A stretch of 47,556 bases of DNA from Flavobacterium sp. ov086 (GTDB taxonomy: Bacteria > Bacteroidota > Bacteroidia > Flavobacteriales > Flavobacteriaceae): positions 1 to 47,556 of the forward strand of contig NZ_FZNL01000033.1 in assembly GCF_900187965.1 (NCBI RefSeq), read 5' to 3'. The notes under the pieces were generated by a model. It did not search any database. It saw only the letters and a program-made list of their open reading frames with translations, and was not told where the DNA came from. Both the position numbers and the translations under genes were made by a program. How positions within the stretch are numbered: position 1 is the stretch's first letter; every line of letters begins with the position of its first letter. Shown one piece after another: positions 26,007 to 34,638 of the stretch.

Positions 26007-26351
26007 CTAAATTTTATTTTCGGTATCCTCGTTTATTCTCGATTCTAATTGACTAATTCTTTTTTGCTGTAAAGCAACAAGTCTGTCAATTTGTTCTCTC
26101 TCCCATTTTTTATTCATAAATCTGTCTGTAATATAAACTTTTATAAAGTGTAGAATAAAGACAAAAAACCATATCGTTATGGCCCAGATACACCAATTTT
26201 GATTGGTAGTGCCGCCAAAACCAAAAAATCTGTTGGCAATAAATAAAAATAAACTTCCTAATAGAAAAAGCACAAAATGAAAATAAAGCACTTTCTTTTG
26301 CCTAAGTCTTCTTCTGGCATATTCGTATTGTTCGTGTACTTCTTTTTCCAT
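26007..26351 (-). CDS. 2TM domain-containing membrane protein
   Basis: A 114-residue protein with two hydrophobic helices (about residues 22-44 and 53-75). They are framed by an Arg-rich N-terminus (YARRRLRQKK) and a coiled-coil C-terminus (WEREQIDRLVALQQKRISQLESRI). It matches the '2TM' family, often fused to or next to sensor kinases in Bacteroidota. Function unknown. A promoter lies at 26370-26398. Confidence 0.82.
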   Translation of the reverse strand: MEKEVHEQYEYARRRLRQKKVLYFHFVLFLLGSLFLFIANRFFGFGGTTNQNWCIWAITIWFFVFILHFIKVYITDRFMNKKWEREQIDRLVALQQKRISQLESRINEDTENKI

Positions 26352-26369
26352 GTGAGATAAATGAGATTA

Positions 26370-26398
26370 TAAAGTTAGAATTTATTTTGAAAACACAA
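26370..26398 (-). promoter_or_regulatory. Candidate promoter for the 2TM-folA unit
   Basis: On the minus strand TTG is followed after 18 bases by TAACTTTA, close to the TTG-N19-TANNTTTG consensus. The 2TM ATG follows about 19 bases on. Confidence 0.45.
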
Positions 26399-26531
26399 TA
26401 TTTTGAGTGGAGATTATTTGTCTTAAAATGAGTTACGAATTCAGAATACAAAATTTATGAGACCATAAATTATTGATATGATTTAAATAATAGTGCATTT
26501 TTGATATTATCATAAATCGCTTGTGTGAGTA

Positions 26532-26562
26532 TTGAAAGTTCGTTTGAATTTATGTAATTTAG
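26532..26562 (+). promoter_or_regulatory. Candidate promoter for the CBM48 gene
   Basis: TTG at 26532-26534 is separated by 20 bases from TAATTTAG at 26555-26562. The ATG follows at 26589. Confidence 0.4.
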
Positions 26563-26588
26563 TGTATGAATCTAAAAACTAAATAGTT

Positions 26589-26885
26589 ATGTCTTTAAAG
26601 AAACAATTTATTAAAACGAAGCCGGTTTGTAAAGTTACATTTTCTATAGATGCTAAAGATGCAAGTTCGGCTGCAGTTGTTGGAGATTTTAACAACTGGA
26701 GTGTTGAAGAAGGAACTTTGAGTAAGTTGAAAAACGGAACTTTTAAAGCTACTTATGACTTAGTAAAAGATGCAATTTACGAGTTTAAGTATGTGATTGA
26801 CGGAAGTTATGTTAACGATCCTGAAGCTGATTCGTATAAATGGAATGATTTTGCAGGAAGCGAAAACAGTGTATTAGTGATATAA
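26589..26885 (+). CDS. Isoamylase early-set (CBM48/AMPK-type) glycogen-binding domain protein
   Basis: A 98-residue single-domain cytosolic protein. It is an E-set fold of the CBM48 type with VVGDFNNWS, GTFKATYDL, YEFKYVIDGSYVNDPEAD and the terminal NSVLVI strand. The Trp (about residue 38) and Lys of the carbohydrate-binding face are present. It may bind glycogen or act as a scaffold; no enzymatic domain is attached. It is a single gene ending in a shared terminator. Confidence 0.88.
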   Translation: MSLKKQFIKTKPVCKVTFSIDAKDASSAAVVGDFNNWSVEEGTLSKLKNGTFKATYDLVKDAIYEFKYVIDGSYVNDPEADSYKWNDFAGSENSVLVI

Positions 26886-26918
26886 AAAATCCGCTTAAAA
26901 TTTTAAGCGGATTTTTTT
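26884..26918. terminator. Bidirectional terminator between the CBM48 gene and thyA
   Basis: A perfect 17-bp stem (arms ending TCCGCTTAAAA and TTTTAAGCGGA) is framed by an A-tract and a T-tract. It starts at the CBM48 stop codon and ends before thyA's stop codon. Confidence 0.85.
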
Positions 26919-26925
26919 ATAATTT

Positions 26926-27777
26926 TTATACAGCAACACTTCCTTTTATTCCGGCATGCGGCTCGTAATCTACAAGCGTGAAATCATTATAATCAAAATC
27001 AAAAATGTTTTTAATCTCAGGATTCAAAATCATTTTTGGTAATGGTTTTGGCTCACGGGTTAATTGCAATTCTAGTTGTTCAAAATGATTGTTATAAATG
27101 TGCGCGTCTCCAAAGGTGTGAATAAATTCTCCTGCTTCAAGATCGCAAACCTGAGCAATCATCATAGTTAATAATGCATACGAAGCAATATTAAAAGGAA
27201 CCCCTAAAAATATATCGGCGCTTCGTTGGTATAATTGACAAGATAGCTTCCCTTTTGTTTCACCTTTTTCAGTGTCGGGACTCGAAACATAAAACTGAAA
27301 AAAAGCGTGGCAAGGAGGTAAAGCAGCCTTGTTATTTGCAACGTTTTCTTCAAATGATTTTTTAGTATCAGGTAAAACCGATGGATTCCATGCAGAAACC
27401 AGCATTCGACGACTGTTTGGGTTTGTTTTTAGTTCTGTAATTAATTCAGATATCTGATCGATTTCTTCACTATTCCAATTTCTCCATTGATGTCCATAAA
27501 CGGGACCAAGATCGCCATTAGAATCTGCCCAGGCATCCCAGATTTTTACTCCGTTTTCCTGAAGATATTTAATATTTGTATCACCTTTTAAAAACCAAAG
27601 CAGTTCGTAAATGATAGATTTTAAGTGCAATTTTTTGGTTGTTACCATTGGGAAACCTTCACTTAAATCAAAACGCATCTGATAACCAAAAACGCTTTTT
27701 GTTCCGGTTCCTGTTCGGTCCCCTTTTTGGTTACCGTTTTCTAAAACATGTTTTACTAAATCTAAGTATTGTTTCAT
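26926..27777 (-). CDS. thyA: Thymidylate synthase
   Basis: A 283-residue enzyme converting dUMP to dTMP with methylenetetrahydrofolate. Catalytic Cys156 is in LPPCHAFFQFY. RTGTGTKSVFG is the N-terminal signature, and GVPFNIASYALLTMMIAQV, HTFGDAHIYNNH and the terminal GIKGSVAV bind substrate and cofactor. It is longer than the E. coli enzyme (264), with extra residues before the catalytic loop (TKKSFEENVANNK) and after it (SSPDTEKGETKG). Its promoter region has a 16-bp palindrome. Confidence 0.96.
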   Translation of the reverse strand: MKQYLDLVKHVLENGNQKGDRTGTGTKSVFGYQMRFDLSEGFPMVTTKKLHLKSIIYELLWFLKGDTNIKYLQENGVKIWDAWADSNGDLGPVYGHQWRNWNSEEIDQISELITELKTNPNSRRMLVSAWNPSVLPDTKKSFEENVANNKAALPPCHAFFQFYVSSPDTEKGETKGKLSCQLYQRSADIFLGVPFNIASYALLTMMIAQVCDLEAGEFIHTFGDAHIYNNHFEQLELQLTREPKPLPKMILNPEIKNIFDFDYNDFTLVDYEPHAGIKGSVAV

Positions 27778-27807
27778 AATTTGGTTTATTCAGTTATTCG
27801 TTGAACT

Positions 27808-27823
27808 GTTTAATCGATTAAAC
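27808..27823. promoter_or_regulatory. 16-bp perfect palindrome upstream of thyA
   Basis: GTTTAATCGATTAAAC is a perfect palindrome 30 bases before the thyA ATG, in the 70-base gap after the nuclease gene. It may be an operator. No consensus -7 element is seen between it and thyA. Confidence 0.4.
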
Positions 27824-27847
27824 GAATTCACAATTAAACAATAAGAA

Positions 27848-28471
27848 TTAACGTTTTGAGATTTCGTCTCTGATTTTTGCTGCTTTTTCATAATCTTCCT
27901 GAGAAACCGCCTGATCTAAAAGCTCATTTAGTTCTTGTAAACTATGTTTTGCATAAACATCTCCGGATTGATTGGTTTCTTCTTCGTGACCAAAAGTTTC
28001 AGGATTCGAAAGCACGTCGTCAATTTCCTGAGAACCCTGATCAGTTTCTGCAGTATTTGATTTTAAGTAAATTCCGGCTTTGTCTAAAATGTTTTTATAG
28101 GTAAAAATTGGTGCATTGAAACGTAATGCTAAAGCAATTGCATCAGAAGTTCTGGCATCGATAATTTCTTCAATTTTATCTCTTTCGCAAATCAAACTTG
28201 AATAAAAAACACCATCTACAAGTTTGTGAATGATTACTTGTTTTACTACAATATCAAACCTTTCTGCGAAGTTTTTAAACAAATCATGTGTTAATGGGCG
28301 AGGAGGTTTAATTTCTTTTTCTAAGGCAATAGCAATTGACTGTGCTTCAAAAGCGCCAATAACTATAGGTAATTTTCTTTCGCCATCAACTTCATTCAAA
28401 ATTAAGGCATAAGCGCCATTTTGAGTTTGACTGTATGAAATTCCTTTTATGGATAATTTTACTAGACTCAT
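27848..28471 (-). CDS. Bifunctional nuclease family (DUF151) protein with UVR motif
   Basis: A 207-residue protein. A DUF151/bifunctional nuclease domain covers about residues 1-130 (ALILNEVDGERKLPIVIGAFEAQSIAIALE, RTSDAIALALRF). A UvrB/UvrC-type helical hairpin lies at about 172-207 (LQELNELLDQAVSQEDYEKAAKIRDEI). The family has nuclease activity on single-stranded and double-stranded nucleic acids in a few studied members. The added UVR motif fits a DNA-damage or clamp-loader contact, but the role is inferred. It precedes thyA on the same strand by 70 bases. Confidence 0.85.
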   Translation of the reverse strand: MSLVKLSIKGISYSQTQNGAYALILNEVDGERKLPIVIGAFEAQSIAIALEKEIKPPRPLTHDLFKNFAERFDIVVKQVIIHKLVDGVFYSSLICERDKIEEIIDARTSDAIALALRFNAPIFTYKNILDKAGIYLKSNTAETDQGSQEIDDVLSNPETFGHEEETNQSGDVYAKHSLQELNELLDQAVSQEDYEKAAKIRDEISKR

Positions 28472-28562
28472 ATATGTGGGTAAAAAAGGGCAATTAATGC
28501 CTCATTTTAGTACTTTTTTTGATTGAAAAATAAAGGTGCAATTTTAATCAAAAAATATGGAA

Positions 28563-28612
28563 CAAAAAAGCCACCTAAAACAAAGATACGATTATCTTGT
28601 TTTTAGGCAGCT
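28563..28612 (-). terminator. Probable terminator of etfBA
   Basis: On the minus strand, CCTAAAAACAAGATA and TATCTTTGTTTTAGG pair with two mismatches and are followed by GGCTTTTTTG. This is a moderately strong hairpin after the etfA stop codon. Confidence 0.6.
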
Positions 28613-28635
28613 ATATTTTTATAGAGATTTTTAAA

Positions 28636-29604
28636 TTAAGAATGTTGAGCTTTGAAAGCTTTTAATTTCTCAATTAATTGAGGTACAATTTCGAATGCAT
28701 CTCCAACAACACCATAATCAGCCACTTTAAAGAAAGGAGCTTCAGGGTCATTATTGATAACTACTTTTACTTTTGAGGAGTTGATACCAGCGATATGCTG
28801 AATAGCTCCAGAGATTCCTATTGCAATATATAAGTTAGTTGCAACTGGTTTTCCTGTTTGTCCAACGTGCTCACTGTGAGGTCTCCATCCTAAATCAGAA
28901 ACTGGTTTAGAACATGCCGTTGCAGCACCTAATACAGAAGCTAATTCTTCGATCATTCCCCAGTTTTCAGGACCTTTAAGTCCACGTCCGCCAGAAACTA
29001 CGATATCAGCATCAGCAATTGATACTTTTCCTGTTACTTTCTCTACAGATTCTACTTTTACTCCAAAATCATTGTCGCCAATTGTTGGATTAAAGTCTTC
29101 TTCAGTTGCAGATCCTGCACTTTCGAAGATTCCGTAAGAGTTTTTAGCTAAACCAAGAACTTTTACATCAGTGTTGATTTCAGTAATGTTAAAAGCTTTG
29201 TTTGAGAAAGCATTTCTTTTTACCTGAAAAGGCGAAGTGCTAACCGGTAATCCAACAACGTTTGAAGCAAAACCAGCATTTAAAGCCACTGCCACTAATG
29301 ATGAAAGATAAATACTATCTGTTGTAGAAGAAAGTAAAACTAATTTTGTTCCTTCTTTTTCAGCAGCTTGTTTGATAACATCGGCGTAAGCCTTAGCTGT
29401 AAAACCTGCTAATTTATCGTTGTTTACTTTTAATACTTTATCAACTCCGTATTTAGACAATTCGCTTACATCACTGATGTTTACTGTTAAAGCTGTAACG
29501 GTAGTTCCTAATGTTTCGGCTACTTTTTTAGCGTAAGAAGCTAATTCAAAAGCAACTTTTTTAAATTTTCCTTCTGCAGATTCTGCATATATTAATATTG
29601 ACAT
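28636..29604 (-). CDS. etfA: Electron transfer flavoprotein subunit alpha
   Basis: A 322-residue FAD-binding subunit. The C-terminal FAD domain has VVSGGRGLKG, CSKPVSDLGWRP, HVGQTGKPV, YIAIGISGAIQHIAGI and FKVADYGVVGD. It pairs with EtfB to shuttle electrons from acyl-CoA dehydrogenases to the quinone pool. A 104-base gap separates it from etfB, in which a scrap of repeated sequence is seen. Confidence 0.95.
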   Translation of the reverse strand: MSILIYAESAEGKFKKVAFELASYAKKVAETLGTTVTALTVNISDVSELSKYGVDKVLKVNNDKLAGFTAKAYADVIKQAAEKEGTKLVLLSSTTDSIYLSSLVAVALNAGFASNVVGLPVSTSPFQVKRNAFSNKAFNITEINTDVKVLGLAKNSYGIFESAGSATEEDFNPTIGDNDFGVKVESVEKVTGKVSIADADIVVSGGRGLKGPENWGMIEELASVLGAATACSKPVSDLGWRPHSEHVGQTGKPVATNLYIAIGISGAIQHIAGINSSKVKVVINNDPEAPFFKVADYGVVGDAFEIVPQLIEKLKAFKAQHS

Positions 29605-29708
29605 AATTTTTTTGTTTAAAAGTTTAAAGTTTGCTCCGCCTATTCGAGCAAAGCTCTCGGGTCAGGTTTCAAGTTTATAAACTGAAATCTGCGACTGAAA
29701 ACTGATTA
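29605..29708. other. etfB-etfA gap with repeat-like sequence
   Basis: The 104-base gap contains GAGCAAAGCTC, an 11-base palindrome, followed by TCGGGTCAGGTTTCAAG. It has no promoter-like element and does not look like conserved leader. A scattered intergenic repeat is the likely origin. Confidence 0.35.
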
Positions 29709-30455
29709 CTAGATTACTTTTGCTTCGTTGTGTAATAAATTGATTAACTCATCTAAATTATCAGGAGAAACTAATTTTACTGCTGATTTTGGAGCTGGTT
29801 TTTCAAATTTCACCGCTTTTGTATTTACAGGAGCGTCAACTGGCTCAAGAATAGTAAGAGCTTTTGTTCTTGCAGTCATAATTCCTCTCATGTTTGGAAT
29901 ACGAAGATCTTTTTCTTCAACAAGACCTTTTTGACCACCAATGATTAATGGTAAAGTAGTACTAACAGTTTCTTTTCCGCCATCAATTTCACGAACCGCT
30001 TTTACATTATTTCCGTCAACTGTTAAGGCAGTACAAGAATTTAAAAAGTTTGAACCTAAAATTCCTGCGATCATTCCAGGAACCATTCCACCATTATAAT
30101 CTAAAGATTCTTTTCCGGCAATTACTAAATCATAACCACCATTTTTAATTACTTCGGCAAGTTGTTTTGCAACAAAAAAACCATCAGTTGGGTTTGCATT
30201 TACGCGGATAGCTTCGTTTGCACCAATCGCTAATGCTTTACGTAAAGTTGGTTCTGTATCAGGACCTCCAACATTTACTACAGTTACAGTAGCACCTTGT
30301 TGTTCCTGAAACCAAATTGCACGTGTAAGACCAAACTCGTCATTAGGATTAATTACATATTGAACACCATTGGTATCGAATTCTGAGTCACCATTGGAGA
30401 AGTTAATTTTTGAAGTAGTATCAGGCACGTGGCTGATGCAAACTAATATTTTCAT
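29709..30455 (-). CDS. etfB: Electron transfer flavoprotein subunit beta
   Basis: A 248-residue subunit with the ETF-beta motif set: ISHVPDTTSKI, VINPNDEFGLTRAIW, GGPDTEPTLRKALAIGANEAIRV, and the AGKESLDYNGGMVPGMIAGILG nucleotide-binding signature. It is the first gene of the etfBA unit. A -7 element, TAAATTTG on the minus strand, lies at 30489-30496. Confidence 0.95.
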   Translation of the reverse strand: MKILVCISHVPDTTSKINFSNGDSEFDTNGVQYVINPNDEFGLTRAIWFQEQQGATVTVVNVGGPDTEPTLRKALAIGANEAIRVNANPTDGFFVAKQLAEVIKNGGYDLVIAGKESLDYNGGMVPGMIAGILGSNFLNSCTALTVDGNNVKAVREIDGGKETVSTTLPLIIGGQKGLVEEKDLRIPNMRGIMTARTKALTILEPVDAPVNTKAVKFEKPAPKSAVKLVSPDNLDELINLLHNEAKVI

Positions 30456-30488
30456 AAGTATATATTTTATATTTATAATATTCTTTTA

Positions 30489-30496
30489 CAAATTTA
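30489..30496 (-). promoter_or_regulatory. Candidate -7 element for etfB
   Basis: The minus strand reads TAAATTTG (TANNTTTG), 34 bases before the etfB ATG. The palindrome TATGCATGCATA lies at 30521-30532, near the -33 position. Confidence 0.4.
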
Positions 30497-30520
30497 GAAA
30501 TTAAAATCGGAATAATATAC

Positions 30521-30532
30521 TATGCATGCATA
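30521..30532. promoter_or_regulatory. 12-bp palindrome TATGCATGCATA upstream of etfB
   Basis: It is a perfect dyad 25 bases beyond the candidate etfB -7 element, so it would cover the -33 site. It may be an operator; the protein is unknown. Confidence 0.3.
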
Positions 30533-30948
30533 ATATTTTTTGAAAACTATTACGATTTCGCAGATTCTGAAATTTTGAAGCTGTTTCATGGTTGCTGAAA
30601 AGAGATAATGCAGTCATTTTGATTGATTCTTAGGAATTTTGTAATGGGATAAGGATCAACAACTGTTAAACTTTGGCTGTAATTATACTACAATTTGAAT
30701 TGTTACGTTTTAAAGAAAGAATTTTGTAAAAATTAAGAATGCAACAAATAAAGTTGAATTTGTATCAAAAGTGTTTTAGGAATGAAAGAGTTGCTTTTAC
30801 ATCGATTTCGTAAATATCACAATAAATTTTAAAAAGTTAAAAGCAGAAGACAGAAGGAAGTTCATGTGATTTTAAATCTAATTTATGCTTTTAAGTTATT
30901 TAAAATATTTATTTTTGCTCTTCAGAAAATTCAACATACAATATAAAT
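30533..30948. other. Rest of the divergent etfB-pdhB intergenic region
   Basis: No gene of credible length is present. TATTTTTG at 30910-30917 (TANNTTTG) lies 31 bases before the pdhB ATG and is the best promoter half-site for pdhB. TTG at the -33 position is not clear. The remaining 380 bases show no repeat or hairpin of note. Confidence 0.4.
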
Positions 30949-31926
30949 ATGAGAACAATACAATTTAGAGAGGCCATTTGTGAAGCGATGAGCGAAGAAA
31001 TGCGTCACGATGAATCCATATATTTAATGGGCGAAGAAGTTGCAGAATATAACGGAGCTTACAAAGCTTCAAAAGGAATGCTTGCTGAGTTTGGCGAAAA
31101 AAGAGTAATCGATACTCCAATTGCTGAGCTTGGTTTTACAGGAATTGCAGTAGGATCAGCTATGAACGGTTGTCGTCCTATTGTTGAGTATATGACATTC
31201 AACTTCTGTTTAGTAGGTATTGATCAAATTATAAATAACGCTGCTAAAATGCGTCAAATGACAGGAGGACAATTCAATGTGCCTATCGTTTTTCGTGGAC
31301 CAACTGCTTCTGCAGGTCAATTAGGAGCTACTCACTCTCAGGCTTTAGAGAACTGGTTTGCAAATACTCCGGGACTTAAAGTTGTTGTGCCTTCAACTCC
31401 TTACGATGCAAAAGGACTTTTGAAATCTGCAATTCGTGATAACGATCCTGTAATTTTCATGGAATCTGAGCAAATGTATGGTGACAAAGGTGAAGTGCCA
31501 GACGGAGAATATACAATTCCATTAGGAGTTGCTGATATTAAACGTGAAGGAACAGATGTAACTATCGTTTCTTTCGGAAAAATTATCAAAGAAGCTTTTA
31601 TTGCTGCTGATGAATTAGCTAAAGAAGGAATTTCATGTGAAATTATCGATTTAAGAACAGTTCGTCCTATGGATAAAGATGCAATTCTTAAATCTGTTAA
31701 AAAGACAAATCGTTTAGTAATCTTAGAAGAAGCATGGCCATTTGCAAGTATTTCATCTGAAATCACATATATCGTTCAGGAGCAAGCTTTTGATTTCCTT
31801 GATGCGCCAATTCAACGTATTACAACTGCTGATACACCAGCACCTTACTCTCCTGTTTTACTAAAAGACTGGTTGCCAAATGCAGCTGATGTAGTAAAAG
31901 CAGTAAAGAAAGTAATGTACAAATAG
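30949..31926 (+). CDS. pdhB: Pyruvate dehydrogenase E1 component subunit beta
   Basis: A 325-residue subunit of the alpha2-beta2 E1 enzyme that decarboxylates pyruvate with thiamine diphosphate. Motifs are LMGEEVAEYNGAYKASKGMLAEFG, RVIDTPIAELGFTGIAVGSAMNG, GRPIVEYMTFNF-type (here CRPIVEYMTFNF) and TIVSFGKIIKEA, with the C-terminal IDLRTVRPMDKDAI. The alpha subunit (pdhA) is not adjacent, so the two chains are encoded at separate loci. It is followed by its own terminator. Confidence 0.94.
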   Translation: MRTIQFREAICEAMSEEMRHDESIYLMGEEVAEYNGAYKASKGMLAEFGEKRVIDTPIAELGFTGIAVGSAMNGCRPIVEYMTFNFCLVGIDQIINNAAKMRQMTGGQFNVPIVFRGPTASAGQLGATHSQALENWFANTPGLKVVVPSTPYDAKGLLKSAIRDNDPVIFMESEQMYGDKGEVPDGEYTIPLGVADIKREGTDVTIVSFGKIIKEAFIAADELAKEGISCEIIDLRTVRPMDKDAILKSVKKTNRLVILEEAWPFASISSEITYIVQEQAFDFLDAPIQRITTADTPAPYSPVLLKDWLPNAADVVKAVKKVMYK

Positions 31927-31948
31927 TCAATTAAACAATACTCATAAA

Positions 31949-31986
31949 ACTTCATCAGTCATATTAATTGATGAAGTTTTTTTTTT
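31949..31986 (+). terminator. Intrinsic terminator of pdhB
   Basis: The arms ACTTCATCA (31949-31957) and TGATGAAGT (31969-31977) are followed by a run of T. It ends before the start of the DUF5686 gene at 31995, which favours that start over an ATG at 31968 lying inside the hairpin. Confidence 0.8.
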
Positions 31987-31994
31987 GCCGGATT

Positions 31995-34496
31995 ATGAAA
32001 AGAATAATTTTACTCAGCCTGTTTTTTGTATTCGCATTTGCGAGTATTGCTATTGCACAAACTAAAGTGAGCGGAATTGTTTTGGATAAATCAAATCAGC
32101 CTGTTCCATTTGCCAATGTTGTTTTTAAAGGATCAAATACAGGAATCGTTTCTAATGAAGATGGGCGTTTTTATCTCGAATCGCCAAACACTTATACGGC
32201 TTTATTAGTTACTTCTGCCGGATTTTCTGACAAGGAGGTTCCGTTAGAAAAAGCTGTAAATTATGATTTTAAAATTGTTTTGAATGAAGCTGAAGCATTA
32301 AATGAAGTTGTAATTTTTACCGGTAAAACATCCAAAAAGAATAATCCTGCATTGGATATATTGAGAAAAATTTGGGAAAGAAAACGTAAAAACGGTCTTT
32401 ATCAATTCAATCAGTATCAAATGCAAAAGTACGAGAAAGTTGAGTTCGACATGAACACAATCGATAGTGCTTTTATGAAGAATAAACTCTTTAAAGGAAT
32501 GGAGTTTGTGTTTAATCATGTTGATACATCAGATGTTACCGGAAAAACGTATTTGCCAATTTTCATCAATGAATCTGTTTATGATGTTTATGGCGATAAT
32601 AAATTAAAGAAGGTAAAAGAGAATATAACCGGGAATAAAATGTCAGGGTTCAATGGCAATCAGCAGATCTTGTCATTTGTAAAAGATCTTTATTCAGATT
32701 ATAATATTTATGATAATCACCTTAAATTTTTTGATAAGAGTTTTACGAGTCCGCTTTCAACAACCGGAATTGATGTCTATAATTATGTTTTAAAAGACAG
32801 TGCATTTATTGACAAAAAATGGTGTTATAATATTGTTTTTTATCCAAGACGTAAAAACGAATTAACCTTTAAAGGAGACTTTTGGGTAAACGATTCTACT
32901 TTTGCAATCAAGAAAATTAATATGGGTGTGACTAAAAGTGCCAATATTAACTGGGTAAAAGATATTTATATCGAACAGGAATTTGATGTAGAAAATGACT
33001 CTATTTTTCTATTGACACGCGATTATATGATGTCGGATTTTGCGTTGAATAAAAAAGAAAAATCGAAAGGAGTCTACGGAAAACGAACAACATTATATCG
33101 AAATCATAAATTCAATCTGCCAAAACCGGAAAAGTTTTATAAAGAAGAAGTCAATTTTATTGACAACGCTGTTTATGACCGACCGCCAGAATTCTGGGAA
33201 GAAAATCGTTTTGAGAAGTTAAATAAAGACGAAGCAGGAATCTATAAAATGTTAGATACCTTGCAAACCGTCAAGCGATTTAAGCAATTATATAGTCTCG
33301 TCTCGATTTTAGGCAGTGGTTATGTCGAATTTAAAAACTTCGATTTTGGACCTATATTCTCCACATTTGGTTATAATGAAGTCGAAGGTTTGAGGATCAG
33401 AGCAGGAGGAAGAACCTATTTTGGACCAAACGATCCATGGCGTATACAAGCTTATACAGCATACGGATTTGATGATAATAAATTCAAATACGGAGTTTCA
33501 GGAAAATGGATGGTCGACAAGAAAAACCGAATTATTATTTCGGGAGGAAATAGGCGTGATATTGAACAAATAGGTGCCAGCTTAACCACGACAAATGATA
33601 TTTTGGGGCGAAGTTTTGCTTCATCGGCTTTATTTACAACTGGAAGTAACGGAAAATTAACCAATATAAATTTGAGTAATGTTTCTGTTGAAATGGAGGT
33701 CAAAAAGAATTTCGTTGTTCAGGCAGGACTTTCCTATAGAACTTTAGAATCAGCTTCTCCTATTTTTAGTTTAGATTATTATAGTACTTTGCCAACCGCA
33801 GCAAATCCTGCCGGAGTTGTTCAAAGTTCTGTAACGCAATCTGAGGCAAATATTCAGTTTGAGTATATGCCAAATCGTAAAACTATAGGTTTTGGAGTAG
33901 AACGTAGTCTTGTTGATAGCCCATTTAGCCATTTCTTTGTAAACTTTAGTTATGGTTTAAAAGGAGTTCTTAATAGTGATTTTGCTTACGAAAAAATACA
34001 ATTATTCTATAAACAGCCAATTATTATAGGGCCTTTAGGAAGATCGAATATTATTCTTGAAACCGGAAAAACCTTTGGTACAATTCCGTTAGGATTAATG
34101 AGTGTGATTCCTGGGAACCAGACTTATTTTACAATCGAAAATACGTTTAGTAACTTAAATTTTTATGAGTTCATAACAGATCAATACACAACTTTACAAT
34201 GGAATCATGATTTTGGAGGAAGATTATTCTCCAGAATTCCATTTATGAGAAAACTAAACTGGAGAGAATTTGTAGGCGTAAAAGCAGTTCACGGAACTAT
34301 TTCAAACGCTAACAGAGCAATAAATGCTTCAGATCAGCCTTATAATGCGCCAGAAAATGTATATTGGGAATATAACGCCGGAATAGGAAATATCTTTAAA
34401 GTATTCAGAATCGATTTCTCTTGGAGAGGAAGTTATTTAGATACACCAGATGCCAACAAATTTGCAGTAAAAGGATCTTTTGGATTTTATTTCTAA
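31995..34496 (+). CDS. DUF5686 and carboxypeptidase-like regulatory domain protein
   Basis: An 833-residue outer-membrane-type protein. The signal peptide ends about residue 22 (AIAQ). A carboxypeptidase-regulatory (CarboxypepD_reg-like) beta-sandwich covers about residues 23-105 (TKVSGIVLDKSNQPVPFANVVFKGSNTGIVSNEDGRF). The DUF5686 region follows: it is rich in Asp/Asn and aromatic residues, with strand pairs such as DFWVNDSTFAIKKINMG, and the last 350 residues alternate as in a barrel. It is common in Bacteroidota, with no tested function. The start at 31995 is chosen because an earlier ATG lies in the pdhB terminator. Confidence 0.85.
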   Translation: MKRIILLSLFFVFAFASIAIAQTKVSGIVLDKSNQPVPFANVVFKGSNTGIVSNEDGRFYLESPNTYTALLVTSAGFSDKEVPLEKAVNYDFKIVLNEAEALNEVVIFTGKTSKKNNPALDILRKIWERKRKNGLYQFNQYQMQKYEKVEFDMNTIDSAFMKNKLFKGMEFVFNHVDTSDVTGKTYLPIFINESVYDVYGDNKLKKVKENITGNKMSGFNGNQQILSFVKDLYSDYNIYDNHLKFFDKSFTSPLSTTGIDVYNYVLKDSAFIDKKWCYNIVFYPRRKNELTFKGDFWVNDSTFAIKKINMGVTKSANINWVKDIYIEQEFDVENDSIFLLTRDYMMSDFALNKKEKSKGVYGKRTTLYRNHKFNLPKPEKFYKEEVNFIDNAVYDRPPEFWEENRFEKLNKDEAGIYKMLDTLQTVKRFKQLYSLVSILGSGYVEFKNFDFGPIFSTFGYNEVEGLRIRAGGRTYFGPNDPWRIQAYTAYGFDDNKFKYGVSGKWMVDKKNRIIISGGNRRDIEQIGASLTTTNDILGRSFASSALFTTGSNGKLTNINLSNVSVEMEVKKNFVVQAGLSYRTLESASPIFSLDYYSTLPTAANPAGVVQSSVTQSEANIQFEYMPNRKTIGFGVERSLVDSPFSHFFVNFSYGLKGVLNSDFAYEKIQLFYKQPIIIGPLGRSNIILETGKTFGTIPLGLMSVIPGNQTYFTIENTFSNLNFYEFITDQYTTLQWNHDFGGRLFSRIPFMRKLNWREFVGVKAVHGTISNANRAINASDQPYNAPENVYWEYNAGIGNIFKVFRIDFSWRGSYLDTPDANKFAVKGSFGFYF

Positions 34497-34535
34497 TTTT
34501 TTTGTCAGATGAAATAAAAGCGAAAGCTATTTAAT

Positions 34536-34607
34536 AATCTCGCAAAGACGTCAAGTCGCTAAGTTTTTAATTCTTTGCGTCTCCGCGTCTTTGCGAGATT
34601 CTTTTTT
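34536..34607. repeat. Hairpin-forming intergenic repeat
   Basis: The arms AATCTCGCAAAGACG (34536-34550) and CGTCTTTGCGAGATT (34586-34600) are perfectly complementary over 15 bp and are followed by a T-rich tract. It lies 40 bases past the DUF5686 stop codon, so it may act as a terminator. Similar sequence (CTTTGCGTCTCTGCGACTTT) occurs at about 17221, which suggests a dispersed repeat. Confidence 0.6.
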
Positions 34608-34638
34608 ATTTAATTTTGAACAGACTTAAATCAAAGTT

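Noticed and set aside
31968..31994. Earlier ATG for the DUF5686 gene
   Set aside because: It lies inside the pdhB terminator and would prefix a strange MMKFFFCRI before the clean signal peptide.
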